This document shows, piece after piece, positions 14,723-22,330 of a DNA stretch of 64,000 nucleotides (its first letter is position 1; every line of letters starts with the position of its first letter). The notes under the pieces were generated by a model. That model made no database searches. It was not told the origin of the DNA and worked only from the letters and a program-made list of their open reading frames with translations. The position numbers were made by a program, and so were the translations under genes. This stretch comes from Pseudomonadota bacterium (lineage in GTDB: Bacteria > Pseudomonadota > Gammaproteobacteria > Burkholderiales > Burkholderiaceae_B): positions 1 to 64,000 of the forward strand of contig JAEXRL010000031.1 of NCBI GenBank assembly GCA_023440825.1, written 5' to 3'.

Positions 14723-16633
14723 GTGAGCGCACCTACAGCATCAGTATATCGGGCAGATATTGATGGTCTTCGGACTATCGCAGTAATGTCTGTCTTTCTT
14801 TTTCACGTTAACTCTTCCTGGATGCCGGGTGGATATATTGGCGTTGATATTTTTTTCGTTATATCCGGCTTTCTGATTACCCGTATTATTGCGCGTGAGA
14901 TTGAGCAGAAAGGTTTTTCTTTAAAAGCGTTTTACGTACGTAGAATAAGAAGAATTTTACCTGTTTTTTATACGGTGGTTTTGGCAAGCATACTCGTTGG
15001 CGCATGCTTGCTTTTGCCCGAAGATCTGCACTCTTTGCTCGCTTCCGCTAGACATGCAATTTTTTTTGCGGCTAACGTTTATTTTTCGCAAGACAAAGGT
15101 TATTTCGATATAAGTGCTGACGAAAAACCTTTGCTTCATATATGGTCATTGTCGATCGAGGAACAGTACTATTTTATCTGGCCTCTCGTTTTGATGTTGT
15201 TTTATTTGCTTGCCGCTCAGCTTAGCGGTGGCTCAGTACGTATTCGAAAACGTTTAATTCTTGGCCTTACTTTTTTATTCGTAGTTGCGGGCCTAGTGTA
15301 TACACAGTACTCACTAATTTTACGGCCCGGAGATAGCAGCACTTATTTCTTATTGCAATTTCGTTTTAGTGAGCTCATGCTCGGCTCTTTGACAGCGCTA
15401 CTCCCTTTATACAAAAGTGAGCAAGGCACGCGTATTCTCGCCTATATAGGAGCGAGTCTCATCGCATTTGGCTTGCTTGCACTCGATAAAGCTTCAGTGT
15501 TTCCAGGGCTTAATGCTTTATATCCTTGCTTGGGTGCAGCACTCATCATTTACTCGGGTCAAACACAGAATTTAGCCGGGCAGACCTTTATACATCGCTG
15601 TTTGGGGCAGAAAGCGATGGTATCGATAGGCTTGCTATCGTATTCAATTTATTTGTGGCATTGGCCGATATTGGCTTTTATGCGTTATGTCTATGGCAGC
15701 TATAGTCTGCCTTGGCACTGGATTGTACAGGCGTTTGTTTTTACATTTGTTTTGGCTTTTCTGTCTTATTATTTTATAGAGCGCAATACCAAGGGAGCAA
15801 GGCTAAGTCTAGGAAAGGCTGTTGTTGGCATATTTTTGATTCCAGCAGTTTTGATTTTTGTACTTGCTGATCAACTGGGTAAATCTCGTTCCATCACTCC
15901 AAGAAGTCCTGAGTTGGCCAGTTACGGCACGGATGTTTGCCATGGCGTTGATAATCGACGTTGTGTCAGAGGAGCAGATAACCTTGCTCCAACCGTGCTT
16001 GTTACGGGGGATTCGCATGCCGCCATGCTTAATTCCTTTGTCGACGTAGTGGGTAAGCAGGAAGGATGGGCTGCTTTAGTAAGAACAGGCAGCTCATGCT
16101 CTCCAGTGTTTGGATTTAACGAGACTCTTTTACGCGCGCGGGCGCAAGCGCCTTGTAATGATTTAAAAGAATTTGTTGAGCAAAACTATAGTGCTTATGA
16201 AGCGGTAATCTTAGCTTCCTACTGGGCTTATCAATTAGGTTTGATCGAGCAAGGTGCAGATCCCCAGTATTTGTCAAAGCTAGAGCAAACATTGCGGGCT
16301 ATGGCTGAACGAGTCCCTGTATATGTTTTTTCAGATATTCCTCGTCTGCCCGTGCATCCTTTTAGACAAGAGCACTTCTCCCGCATTGGTCTATTCGTAG
16401 ACAGGCAATCATCTGATTTGCATAAACAGGCCAATGAAATAGTACGAAAACTCGTTGAACAGATACCTAATGCATATTGGGTAGACTTATCTTCGGCTCT
16501 GAAGGGGTTTGATCACATGAGTATCTATTCAGGCAAACCTGTTTATTTTGATGACCATCATCTGAATATTTATGGGTCGAGCTCTTTAGGGGAGCTTTTT
16601 ATTGAGGACCAAGTCTTGCTTCGTGCAAAGTAA
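14723..16633 (+). CDS. Membrane O-acyltransferase with C-terminal SGNH domain (OafA-like)
   Basis: A 636-residue protein that probably adds acetyl groups to a surface polysaccharide. Residues 1-380 form a membrane acyltransferase-3 domain with about ten helices and the motifs DGLRTIAVMSVFLFH, FFVISGFLITRII and FYVRRIRRILP. The C-terminal part (about 420-636) is an SGNH esterase-like domain with VTGDSHAAM (nucleophile serine) and the late DDHHLN block with the catalytic Asp/His pair. It starts with GTG at 14723. The gene is visibly more AT-rich than its neighbours and stands alone, as is common for horizontally acquired antigen-modifying genes. The modified glycan is unknown. Confidence 0.92.
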   Translation: MSAPTASVYRADIDGLRTIAVMSVFLFHVNSSWMPGGYIGVDIFFVISGFLITRIIAREIEQKGFSLKAFYVRRIRRILPVFYTVVLASILVGACLLLPEDLHSLLASARHAIFFAANVYFSQDKGYFDISADEKPLLHIWSLSIEEQYYFIWPLVLMLFYLLAAQLSGGSVRIRKRLILGLTFLFVVAGLVYTQYSLILRPGDSSTYFLLQFRFSELMLGSLTALLPLYKSEQGTRILAYIGASLIAFGLLALDKASVFPGLNALYPCLGAALIIYSGQTQNLAGQTFIHRCLGQKAMVSIGLLSYSIYLWHWPILAFMRYVYGSYSLPWHWIVQAFVFTFVLAFLSYYFIERNTKGARLSLGKAVVGIFLIPAVLIFVLADQLGKSRSITPRSPELASYGTDVCHGVDNRRCVRGADNLAPTVLVTGDSHAAMLNSFVDVVGKQEGWAALVRTGSSCSPVFGFNETLLRARAQAPCNDLKEFVEQNYSAYEAVILASYWAYQLGLIEQGADPQYLSKLEQTLRAMAERVPVYVFSDIPRLPVHPFRQEHFSRIGLFVDRQSSDLHKQANEIVRKLVEQIPNAYWVDLSSALKGFDHMSIYSGKPVYFDDHHLNIYGSSSLGELFIEDQVLLRAK

Positions 16634-16645
16634 TGCTGTTGATAG

Positions 16646-16669
16646 AAGCCGCTTTTCAGCGGCTTTTTT
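16646..16669 (+). terminator. Rho-independent terminator after the acyltransferase gene
   Basis: AAGCCGC-TTTTCA-GCGGCTT followed by a T-run, 12 bases after the stop codon. A compact stem-loop with T-tract, clearly positioned to end the acyltransferase transcript. Confidence 0.9.
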
Positions 16670-16882
16670 GCGTCTGCAAGCATTGGTAGGGCTATTTTAT
16701 CTGGCTATATTTATGATGCTGCAGTGGTATATGGCGATAAAAGTGATACTGTCAGGTGGGAAGGAAGACATCAGGTCCTTGTAGTGGTGGTTGAAACTAA
16801 AGGGATTGAGTTCGGTGCTGTACTGAATTCAGTCCTTACCTGCCTAATAAATTAAACCGTCCAACTGCAAGGGGTCACTTCA

Positions 16883-17095
16883 GTGCTCAAGGCCGTCGAC
16901 GTGCCGCTCGTTGGCACACACGGCATCCGCCATCGGGCGACTACCGATATGGCCAATTCGGGCGTGCCAACCAAGGTGGGCATGAAGCTCACAGGCCACA
17001 AGACCGTGGCGATGTTTATGCACTATGTTCACACCGAGGATAAGCCAGTGCGAGCAGCGGCCAGGACAGCAAATCGCTGCGACGGTGCGCGGTAG
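16883..17095 (+). pseudogene. Truncated tyrosine recombinase (integrase C-terminal fragment)
   Basis: A 70-codon open frame that keeps only the C-terminal catalytic part of a phage-type integrase. The HGIRHRATTDMANSG motif carries the His-x-x-Arg pair, LTGHKTVAMFM the later catalytic His, and HYVHTEDKP contains the region of the nucleophile tyrosine. The first catalytic arginine and the DNA-binding N-terminal half are missing, so it cannot be active. It marks the left edge of the GC-rich block. Upstream bases 16670-16882 hold no gene. Confidence 0.8.
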
Positions 17096-17254
17096 CGGTG
17101 TGTCATGGGAGATTGGGCTAAAGCGCGGCCCATCAATCTAGTCATCTGTGCCATAGGGATGGGAGACGGCGAACCGAAGAGTGTCGACATGCACGATAAA
17201 GAATGCTTACGATCTATTTTTATCTTGAGCCTAGAGACACGCACAGCTTTTGAT

Positions 17255-18112
17255 TCATTCTGGCTTCAATTGTCGATAGACCTCTTGTGACACACGCATC
17301 AACTCGGCCTTGTCGGTGCCGGCTGAAATGGCGTAGCCAAAATTGTTCTCTATCCAATAGAACACGTTCACCGGGCCGTTCTTGCCAAACTTGAACTCGG
17401 CGTCACTCTGTCTCGGCACTTCGCGCGTCACGTACAGGGTCAACCGTTGACCGCCTGCACCGACGTACATGAATTGGGCAACCGGTCCCTGCTCGCCAGG
17501 CAGCAGTCGGCCCCCTATCAACTCGTAGCCCAGTGCTGTCAGCGCTGGGGGGCGTACAGTCGTTCCCATGCGTTTCGTCAGCCAAGTGACGAGCGCCAGT
17601 TCTTGATCGGCGCTCACCTCTACAGGCCGCCGGAGGTCAGGGCTGTAGACAGCATGGGCTATCGCGGCGCGTTGCGCGAAGCCAGTCAGTTCACTTCCGT
17701 CTGTCACGGCAGTTCTGGTCGTGCTGCTAATGGCTTGCGCAAAGGCCATTTTGCTCCTTTCCTCCTCCATGACACCTCGCACTGTCCATGCAGATCCTGC
17801 GCTGATACCGGCGATCAGCACGCCAGCGGCAAGCCCGTACCAAGGAAACTGCCTCGTGGTCGGCTGCAAGGACAAGCTCAGCGGCAAAGGCTCGTCGATA
17901 ACCGATGCCAGCATGTCTTGCATCAAGACGTTTTGCTGCTGCCAATCTTGCACACGCGCGTGCTCGTCGGGATGTGTGGACAGGAATTGTTCGACCCGTA
18001 GTTTCCGCTCGGGCGTGAGCTGACCGTCAACATAGGCGTGCAGATCAGCTTCCGTTATAGGGGCAATCGAACCCGAGCCGAAGGTTTTGAGTTGTGAGTC
18101 ATCCATGATCAT
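17255..18112 (-). CDS. Anti-sigma factor, transmembrane (RsiW-like)
   Basis: A 285-residue single-pass membrane protein. The cytoplasmic N-terminus (TEADLHAYVDGQL, then ERKLRVEQFLSTHP) matches the anti-sigma domain that clamps ECF sigma factors; a membrane segment follows (WYGLAAGVLIAGISAGSAW, about residues 95-115) and a periplasmic sensor part of about 170 residues with WLTKRMGT and VFYWIENNFGYAISAG. Its ATG overlaps the sigma gene stop by four bases (ATGA), giving near-equal amounts of the two proteins. It should hold the sigma factor inactive until an envelope signal arrives. Confidence 0.9.
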   Translation of the reverse strand: MIMDDSQLKTFGSGSIAPITEADLHAYVDGQLTPERKLRVEQFLSTHPDEHARVQDWQQQNVLMQDMLASVIDEPLPLSLSLQPTTRQFPWYGLAAGVLIAGISAGSAWTVRGVMEEERSKMAFAQAISSTTRTAVTDGSELTGFAQRAAIAHAVYSPDLRRPVEVSADQELALVTWLTKRMGTTVRPPALTALGYELIGGRLLPGEQGPVAQFMYVGAGGQRLTLYVTREVPRQSDAEFKFGKNGPVNVFYWIENNFGYAISAGTDKAELMRVSQEVYRQLKPE

Positions 18113-18651
18113 TTCACACGTTGAATTATGTCTGCGACGACTCTGACCTTGTCGCGATCGTGGCGATCAGACTTGCCCTGCATCTCATCGCGCAATCGCG
18201 CTCTGGCGCGGGACAGCCGCGACATGACGGTTCCCATCGGCACACCAGTGATGGTAGCGACCTCTTGGTAGCTCAGTTCCTCGACACCGACTAGCAATAG
18301 CACTTCGCGGTGCTCAGGAGACAGGCGCTGAAGCAAGCGGTCCAGATCACGAACTTCTAAAGCGTCTGTCTGCGACGGCCGTTGCGGCAACTCCGGTAAA
18401 TCGTCGCCGAAATTGTTTTCGGGCCGGCTACGTTGTGCGCGTACTTGATCAACGAAAAGGTTGTGCATGATGCCGAACATCCATGCACGCACCGCGCCGC
18501 GCCGCTGCCACATAGAAAACCGAGACCAGGCCCGTTCCAATGTGTCCTGGACAAGATCATCAGCACGATCCCGGTCGGACACCAGCCCACGGGCATAGCG
18601 CCGCAGACTGGGAATGCAGGCTACGATTTCGGCTTCATCCTGAGAGCGCAT
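18109..18651 (-). CDS. ECF RNA polymerase sigma factor
   Basis: A 180-residue sigma-70 family factor of the extracytoplasmic-function group, with only regions 2 and 4. Region 2 is seen at SLRRYARGLVSDRDRADDLVQDTLERAW and GAVRAWMFGIMHNLFVD; region 4 at LSPEHREVLLLVGVEELSYQEVATI and GVPMGTVMSRLSRARARLR. It is coupled to its anti-sigma gene by a four-base overlap and lies 45 bases after a COG4315 gene on the same strand. A fitting ECF promoter precedes that gene and another the divergent AcfC-like gene, so it probably activates both. Confidence 0.95.
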   Translation of the reverse strand: MRSQDEAEIVACIPSLRRYARGLVSDRDRADDLVQDTLERAWSRFSMWQRRGAVRAWMFGIMHNLFVDQVRAQRSRPENNFGDDLPELPQRPSQTDALEVRDLDRLLQRLSPEHREVLLLVGVEELSYQEVATITGVPMGTVMSRLSRARARLRDEMQGKSDRHDRDKVRVVADIIQRVK

Positions 18652-18696
18652 GAGAGTTCGGCAGAATAAGGGAGCGACGCGTTAGGCTGTGATCCC

Positions 18697-19071
18697 TTAC
18701 TTGATGACGTGCCACACGTTCTTGAAGTTGTCGCCCGCTTGGTCGCCAGCCTTCTTGTCCTCTGCATAGGTGTACAGAGGCTTACCCTTGAAGGCCCACT
18801 GTTTCGAACCATCGTCGCGAGTGATCACACTCAAATCACCCTCAGGTTTAGCGTCAGGCGCAGCGGACGCTGGTGGCCACAGTGCGATGCAGGGACCATT
18901 GCACATGCTCTTGCCGCTACCGGCCACATCTTTGTCGAACGTGTACAACGTCATGCCGCTCGCATTGACCAAAATGCCATCGACCATCTTGGCTGCAGGT
19001 TCGGCATGGGCCAACGTACTAAAGGCAGTCGCCAGAGACAGCGTGAGTAAGGGAATGAAACGGATCTTCAT
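18697..19071 (-). CDS. COG4315-family secreted protein (lipoprotein_15 repeats)
   Basis: A 124-residue exported protein with a signal peptide (MKIRFIPLLTLSLATAFSTLAHA). The mature part contains two related repeats typical of this family: GMTLYTFDKDVAGSG with the MCNGPCIALWPP cysteine pair, and KQWAFKGKPLYTYAEDKKAGD near the C-terminus. There is no lipobox cysteine after the signal peptide, so it is probably soluble in the periplasm. Function is not established. The family commonly lies next to ECF sigma/anti-sigma pairs, as here, where it appears to be the first gene of their operon. Confidence 0.9.
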   Translation of the reverse strand: MKIRFIPLLTLSLATAFSTLAHAEPAAKMVDGILVNASGMTLYTFDKDVAGSGKSMCNGPCIALWPPASAAPDAKPEGDLSVITRDDGSKQWAFKGKPLYTYAEDKKAGDQAGDNFKNVWHVIK

Positions 19072-19111
19072 GGTGTACTTCCTTTGCAGTTGGGTGGGTC
19101 ACATGAGAATA

Positions 19112-19137
19112 GACGAATTACATCAAGTCATTATTCC
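19112..19137 (-). promoter_or_regulatory. Candidate ECF-sigma promoter of the COG4315-sigma-anti-sigma operon
   Basis: Read on the minus strand, GGAAT (19137-19133) is followed after exactly 17 bases by CGTCTA (19115-19110). This is a standard ECF promoter shape (GGAA-type -35, CGTC -10). It lies about 40 bases before the start codon of the COG4315 gene. The same pattern occurs in front of the divergent AcfC-like gene. Confidence 0.65.
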
Positions 19138-19298
19138 AATACACCAAGAAAAATTGATGCTCAGTTCCCCGAGCGCAGTGAACGACGTACTTCAGCAGGT
19201 GGCCTGCCAGACGTACACACCTGTGCTGAACCAATAGAGATACCACGTCAACGAGACGGTGTGCGCACTGCCGGGATGACAGACCTGTACACGCAGAT

Positions 19299-19326
19299 GG
19301 AATATCAGGCCGGGTTGACACGTCTA
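19299..19326 (+). promoter_or_regulatory. Candidate ECF-sigma promoter of the AcfC-like gene
   Basis: GGAAT (19299-19303), 17 bases, then CGTCTA (19321-19326) on the plus strand, 73 bases before the start codon. It is identical in both boxes and in spacing to the promoter on the opposite strand at 19112-19137. The rest of the 327-base region 19072-19398 shows no gene that I can support. Confidence 0.65.
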
Positions 19327-19398
19327 CTTCAAGGTGGACCGGCCCAGCAACCGTGGCTGCTCCGGCATATACGAAATGAACCCCTATAGGAGCATGTG

Positions 19399-20199
19399 AT
19401 GCAAAGAACCAACCATTACGCCTGGACGCCTATTTCGGTAGCTTTGTTTACCATTACGGCGCTCGTGGTCAGCGCCCTCGGCGTATCAAATGCTCAGGCC
19501 GAAGACATGCTAAACGTCTATGGGCCGGGTGGCCCAGCGCCGGCGATGAAGGAAGCGGCGATAGCGTTCGGAGCAGCGAACAAAATCGTTGTCAATGTGG
19601 TGGCCGGGCCTACCCCACAGTGGGTGGACAAAGCCAAGACGGACGCCGATGTGATATTTAGCGGCGCGGAGAACATGATGAGTGACTTCGCCAAAGCCTT
19701 GCCAGGTGCATTCGATTTGAACGATGTGGAACCGATGTATCTGCGGCCTGTCGCTATTCTTGTCCGGCCAGGGAATCCCAAAGGGATCAGCGGATTTCGT
19801 GATGTGCTGGCACCTGGCATCAAGATCCTGGCCGTGGCTGGGGCGGGCCAGAACGGGCTATGGGAAGATGTGGCCGGTCGTTCGGGCGACATCCAGACGT
19901 TGCGGGCCTTTCGCAAGAACCTGTTGCTGCCGGAGGCTACCAACAGCGCGGAGGCACGCAAGCGCTGGATTGATCAACCCGACATCGACGTCTGGCTAAC
20001 TTGGAACATTTGGCAAGTCGCCAATCCTGAGTTAGCCGAGGTGCTCGAGATGGACGAACCGTTTCGAATTTACCGCGACACCGGCGTAGTGCTGACGCGC
20101 AAGGGGGCTGCCTCGACGCAAGCGCGCGCCTTCGTCAACTACCTGCAATCACCTGCTGGGCAAGTCATCTTCAAAAAGTGGGGCTGGAAGACACCTTGA
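19399..20199 (+). CDS. AcfC-like periplasmic substrate-binding protein
   Basis: A 266-residue exported binding protein. A signal peptide (about residues 1-34, ending in NAQA) is followed by the diagnostic start MLNVYGPGGPAPAMKEAA, then AGPTPQWVDKAKTDADVIFSG, RPVAILVRPGNPKGI and WLTWNIWQVANP. This fits the AcfC branch of the molybdate/sulfate-binding superfamily; AcfC in Vibrio is named an accessory colonisation factor. ATG 19399 is preferred to GTG 19396 because AGGAG lies six bases before it. No ABC permease or ATPase is linked, so it may act as a sensor or scavenger rather than in transport. Confidence 0.85.
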   Translation: MQRTNHYAWTPISVALFTITALVVSALGVSNAQAEDMLNVYGPGGPAPAMKEAAIAFGAANKIVVNVVAGPTPQWVDKAKTDADVIFSGAENMMSDFAKALPGAFDLNDVEPMYLRPVAILVRPGNPKGISGFRDVLAPGIKILAVAGAGQNGLWEDVAGRSGDIQTLRAFRKNLLLPEATNSAEARKRWIDQPDIDVWLTWNIWQVANPELAEVLEMDEPFRIYRDTGVVLTRKGAASTQARAFVNYLQSPAGQVIFKKWGWKTP

Positions 20200-20357
20200 T
20201 TTCGTCCTTAAAGGGGATGCGTACAAACAGAGCAAAGCACTTTCCCTCCTTCGACAGCGGGTTCTATCGGATGCTTGACGGCGGCATCGGTTCGCTTTGA
20301 TCCCGTAGCATCTTCTGTCGAGTAGTGGCCAGGGCAACGCCTCACTGAAATAGTGTC

Positions 20358-20690
20358 GTGAATTTACTAAATAGTCATTATCATTTCATGCCAAGCCAAC
20401 CCACCATGATCGGAGTCGGACGGCTTTACATAGGCATAGCCGAAACGCTTGTACAAATCGACGTGGCACGCGACAAAGATCTAAAAGCGGGCTTTGAGTA
20501 TGACGGCCACGTATACGACAGTGATGACAAATCCATTCAGCGCATCAATGCAATTGTTACGATGTCGATCGCAAACCCAGTTTACAGCACACCGTACATC
20601 ACGAAAGATAATACTATTGTGCAACTGGATGCGCAGGGAATAGCTGGTTTAGGGGCTGCAGCTGCTGTGTCGGCCGTTAAGTGGTCCTAA
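20358..20690 (+). pseudogene. Prophage tail-fibre fragment (DUF4376-like)
   Basis: A 110-codon frame whose central part (RDKDLKAGFEYDGHVYDSD, IQRINAIVTMS, YITKDNTIVQLDAQGIAGLG) resembles the C-terminal domain found on phage tail-fibre proteins. A usual N-terminal fibre is absent and the end stops shortly after GLGAAAA, earlier than expected, so I regard it as a leftover cut on both sides. GTG 20358 is only the first in-frame start. The preceding 158 bases (20200-20357) show no gene. Confidence 0.55.
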
Positions 20691-20944
20691 TTTCTTAGTT
20701 GTTCGCTCTGACGTTTAACCAGAGCACTACGGCTCAGCTTTCTAGCAAGATCTCGGCCATGGGGGTGGTAATACCGCAGCAGCATTCTAGTTGTGCGGTG
20801 GCCAGTAACTTTTGCGAGTTCGTGCGCTTCAAATACGGTTGTTAGCCGGCTTGTCCCTTCGTGGCGCAAATCGTGAAAACGTAAGTCACGGAAATACGCT
20901 GGGTGAGGACGCCGGCCATGCGCTTTGCACAACGCTTCGTAGTT
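20687..20944 (-). pseudogene. Second truncated tyrosine recombinase (C-terminal fragment)
   Basis: About 86 codons of the catalytic end of a phage integrase: LRFHDLRHEGTSRL carries His-x-x-Arg, AKVTGHRTTRMLLRYYHP carries the second His and the nucleophile tyrosine. The N-terminal two thirds are missing. The reading frame can be followed upstream to about 20944 (NYEALCKAHG) and there meets the end of the GIY-YIG-like fragment in another frame, which looks like a deletion scar. The fragment belongs to a recombinase family different from the one at 16883. Confidence 0.8.
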
Positions 20945-21158
20945 GCTTTGTTGTTTCGCCTATGTACACTGAATGATAACTACAGTCCTTGAGCGGAAGA
21001 GGTTGTTCTCTACTGAGGGAAATTGTATATACAGCGGGATGGGAGGCGTTGCCCAGATAGCTATTTTCTTTCAAGTTTTTCAATAAAATCCAATTGGAGA
21101 ATGCTGCTTTGATCTCTTTGGCTGCTGTCTTAAACGTAGTGGGATCAAGGTTTGACAT
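20934..21158 (-). pseudogene. GIY-YIG-like nuclease fragment (N-terminal)
   Basis: Seventy-five codons starting with ATG 21158. After a helical start (FKTAAKEIKAAFSNWILL) come HPAVYTISL and, 24 residues later, SVYIGETTKQLR, which match the GxY and YIG strands of a GIY-YIG nuclease core. The homology stops at about 20934, where the frame runs into the integrase fragment. Catalytic Arg of the first helix (KQLR) may be present but the rest of the domain is lost. Assignment is by motif only. Confidence 0.5.
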
Positions 21159-21312
21159 TGCGCAGTGTTCTTTATTAGTTCAAATCTTAACAGCTAATGA
21201 AATGACGGAAATCTATGCGGCAGAAGCTGACCGGCTACGAGCAGCGGGGGTTGTCGTGTGAAGCTGCTTACGCTAACGCGCAGATGCGGTAATTATTGCT
21301 CATCAGCAAAAA

Positions 21313-21564
21313 TCACTCTATGTGAGCACCAATTTCCCTGATCTTGCTTTTTACTTTTTCTAGCTCATCTTGCGTAAGTGCAAGCTGGGCGGCTAGATGA
21401 AATAAATTAGGGTATGGGATATCTCTAGGAGTAGCGCCGCCTGTATATTTGCGCCAGTGCTGCTCGCCCACACAGGCGAGTTCTGCCATTTGCTTGCCAG
21501 TATAACCAAGCTCGTCTTTTAAGCGCTGCATATCCGTGTGAGTAGGGGGCGTGTATTTGGTCAT
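21313..21564 (-). CDS. Prophage helix-turn-helix protein
   Basis: An 83-residue small DNA-binding protein, starting with MTKYTPPTHTDMQRLKDELG. The GYTGKQMAELACVGEQHWRK stretch is a helix-turn-helix, and a helical tail ends in IREIGAHIE. From memory such proteins are common in the lysis/late regions of Burkholderiales prophages. The ATG at 21564 follows TTTGTTTTCT and lacks a ribosome site, which, with a hairpin just before it, makes expression doubtful. It is intact in frame, while its neighbours are broken. Confidence 0.6.
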   Translation of the reverse strand: MTKYTPPTHTDMQRLKDELGYTGKQMAELACVGEQHWRKYTGGATPRDIPYPNLFHLAAQLALTQDELEKVKSKIREIGAHIE

Positions 21565-21572
21565 AGAAAACA

Positions 21573-21588
21573 AACCCCGCTAAGCGGG
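21573..21588 (-). terminator. Hairpin with T-run between two phage genes
   Basis: On the minus strand CCCCGC-TTA-GCGGGG followed by TTTGTTTTCT. It overlaps the stop codon of the small membrane protein frame and ends just before the ATG of the HTH gene. It looks like a terminator, and so separates the HTH gene from any upstream promoter. Confidence 0.6.
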
Positions 21589-21777
21589 GGGGTAAAGGAA
21601 CAGCTTGGTGATTGTGATGACTGCGGTGGCTAAAGCGGCACCTACTACCAGCGGATACCACCTTGCCTCTGCTTAGATCTTCATTGTCTCGGCCATAATT
21701 TTGGCAATTTCAGATTGATTTAATGATAGCGCATTATGCGCTAATTGAGAGGTGTTTTTGGAGTATGCTTTCAGCAT
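21580..21777 (-). pseudogene. Small phage membrane protein interrupted by an in-frame TAA
   Basis: A 66-codon frame from ATG 21777 (with TGAGG just upstream) to TAG 21580. The first 34 codons encode a helical start ending in SEIAKIMAETMKI, then a TAA at 21675-21673, then AEARWYPLVVGAALATAVITITKLFLYP, a single membrane helix. In related phage proteins, as I recall them, the MAET-type helix runs directly into AEARWYP. So this looks like one small membrane protein split by a nonsense change. Too short for routine gene finding. Confidence 0.55.
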
Positions 21778-21799
21778 TTATGCCTCAAATCGCAGACAC

Positions 21800-21824
21800 A
21801 AAAAAGCCCGCTCGGTGGCGGGCT
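21800..21824 (-). terminator. Rho-independent terminator on the minus strand
   Basis: On the minus strand AGCCCGC-CACCG-AGCGGGCT (7-8 bp stem) followed by six T. It lies downstream of tRNA-Ile2 (88 bases after its 3' end) and upstream of the phage fragment genes, so it could end the tRNA transcript or a phage transcript. Confidence 0.75.
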
Positions 21825-21912
21825 GATTTACTGTATATGGGACATGTCTCATACTACGTCACATATACATGTTTTTCAGACCTTAGGTTTGTGCCTAAAG
21901 CCTCGATTCTAT

Positions 21913-21989
<77 letters not shown>

Positions 21990-22330
21990 GTATTTCTAGA
22001 AAAAGTGTAGATGGCTTTACTCTAAAAATAGATGATCTGTCGATCAAAGAAGAAAATTATGACACATATCTTGAAAAAAAGCACTATCTACTCACGTAAA
22101 TACGATTTTTCTTCTGTGTGTCGGAGTGGCCCGGGATTTTTTCTTTTGTATATCAAGGGTTTGTGTTTGTTGTCGGGGTATGGGTAGAGAAATGGGTTTT
22201 AGTATAGGTGGAGTAGGGGTATTCTATAGCGTTGCAGTGCAGCATTTTTGCTTTTAATTATGTAGTGCGTTGAAGTTGGACATGGATAATGACTAGGGCT
22301 TAACGCTTAGCGCTCTTAGGAGGATGACTG
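21990..22330. other. Intergenic region of 341 bases without a gene
   Basis: It holds the promoter area of tRNA-Ile2 (minus strand) and of bktB (plus strand). I see no open frame with a recognisable product and no repeat. The sequence is AT-rich on the tRNA side and G-rich (many GGGT/GGAG runs on the plus strand) on the bktB side. Confidence 0.5.

Noticed and set aside
16670..16882. Search for a copy of the tRNA-Ile2 3' end as the second attachment site
   Set aside because: No convincing repeat of the tRNA end was found by eye here or near 14-17 kb.
19118..19321. Open frame of 67 codons on the minus strand between the COG4315 and AcfC-like genes
   Set aside because: Overlaps both candidate ECF promoters and resembles no known protein.
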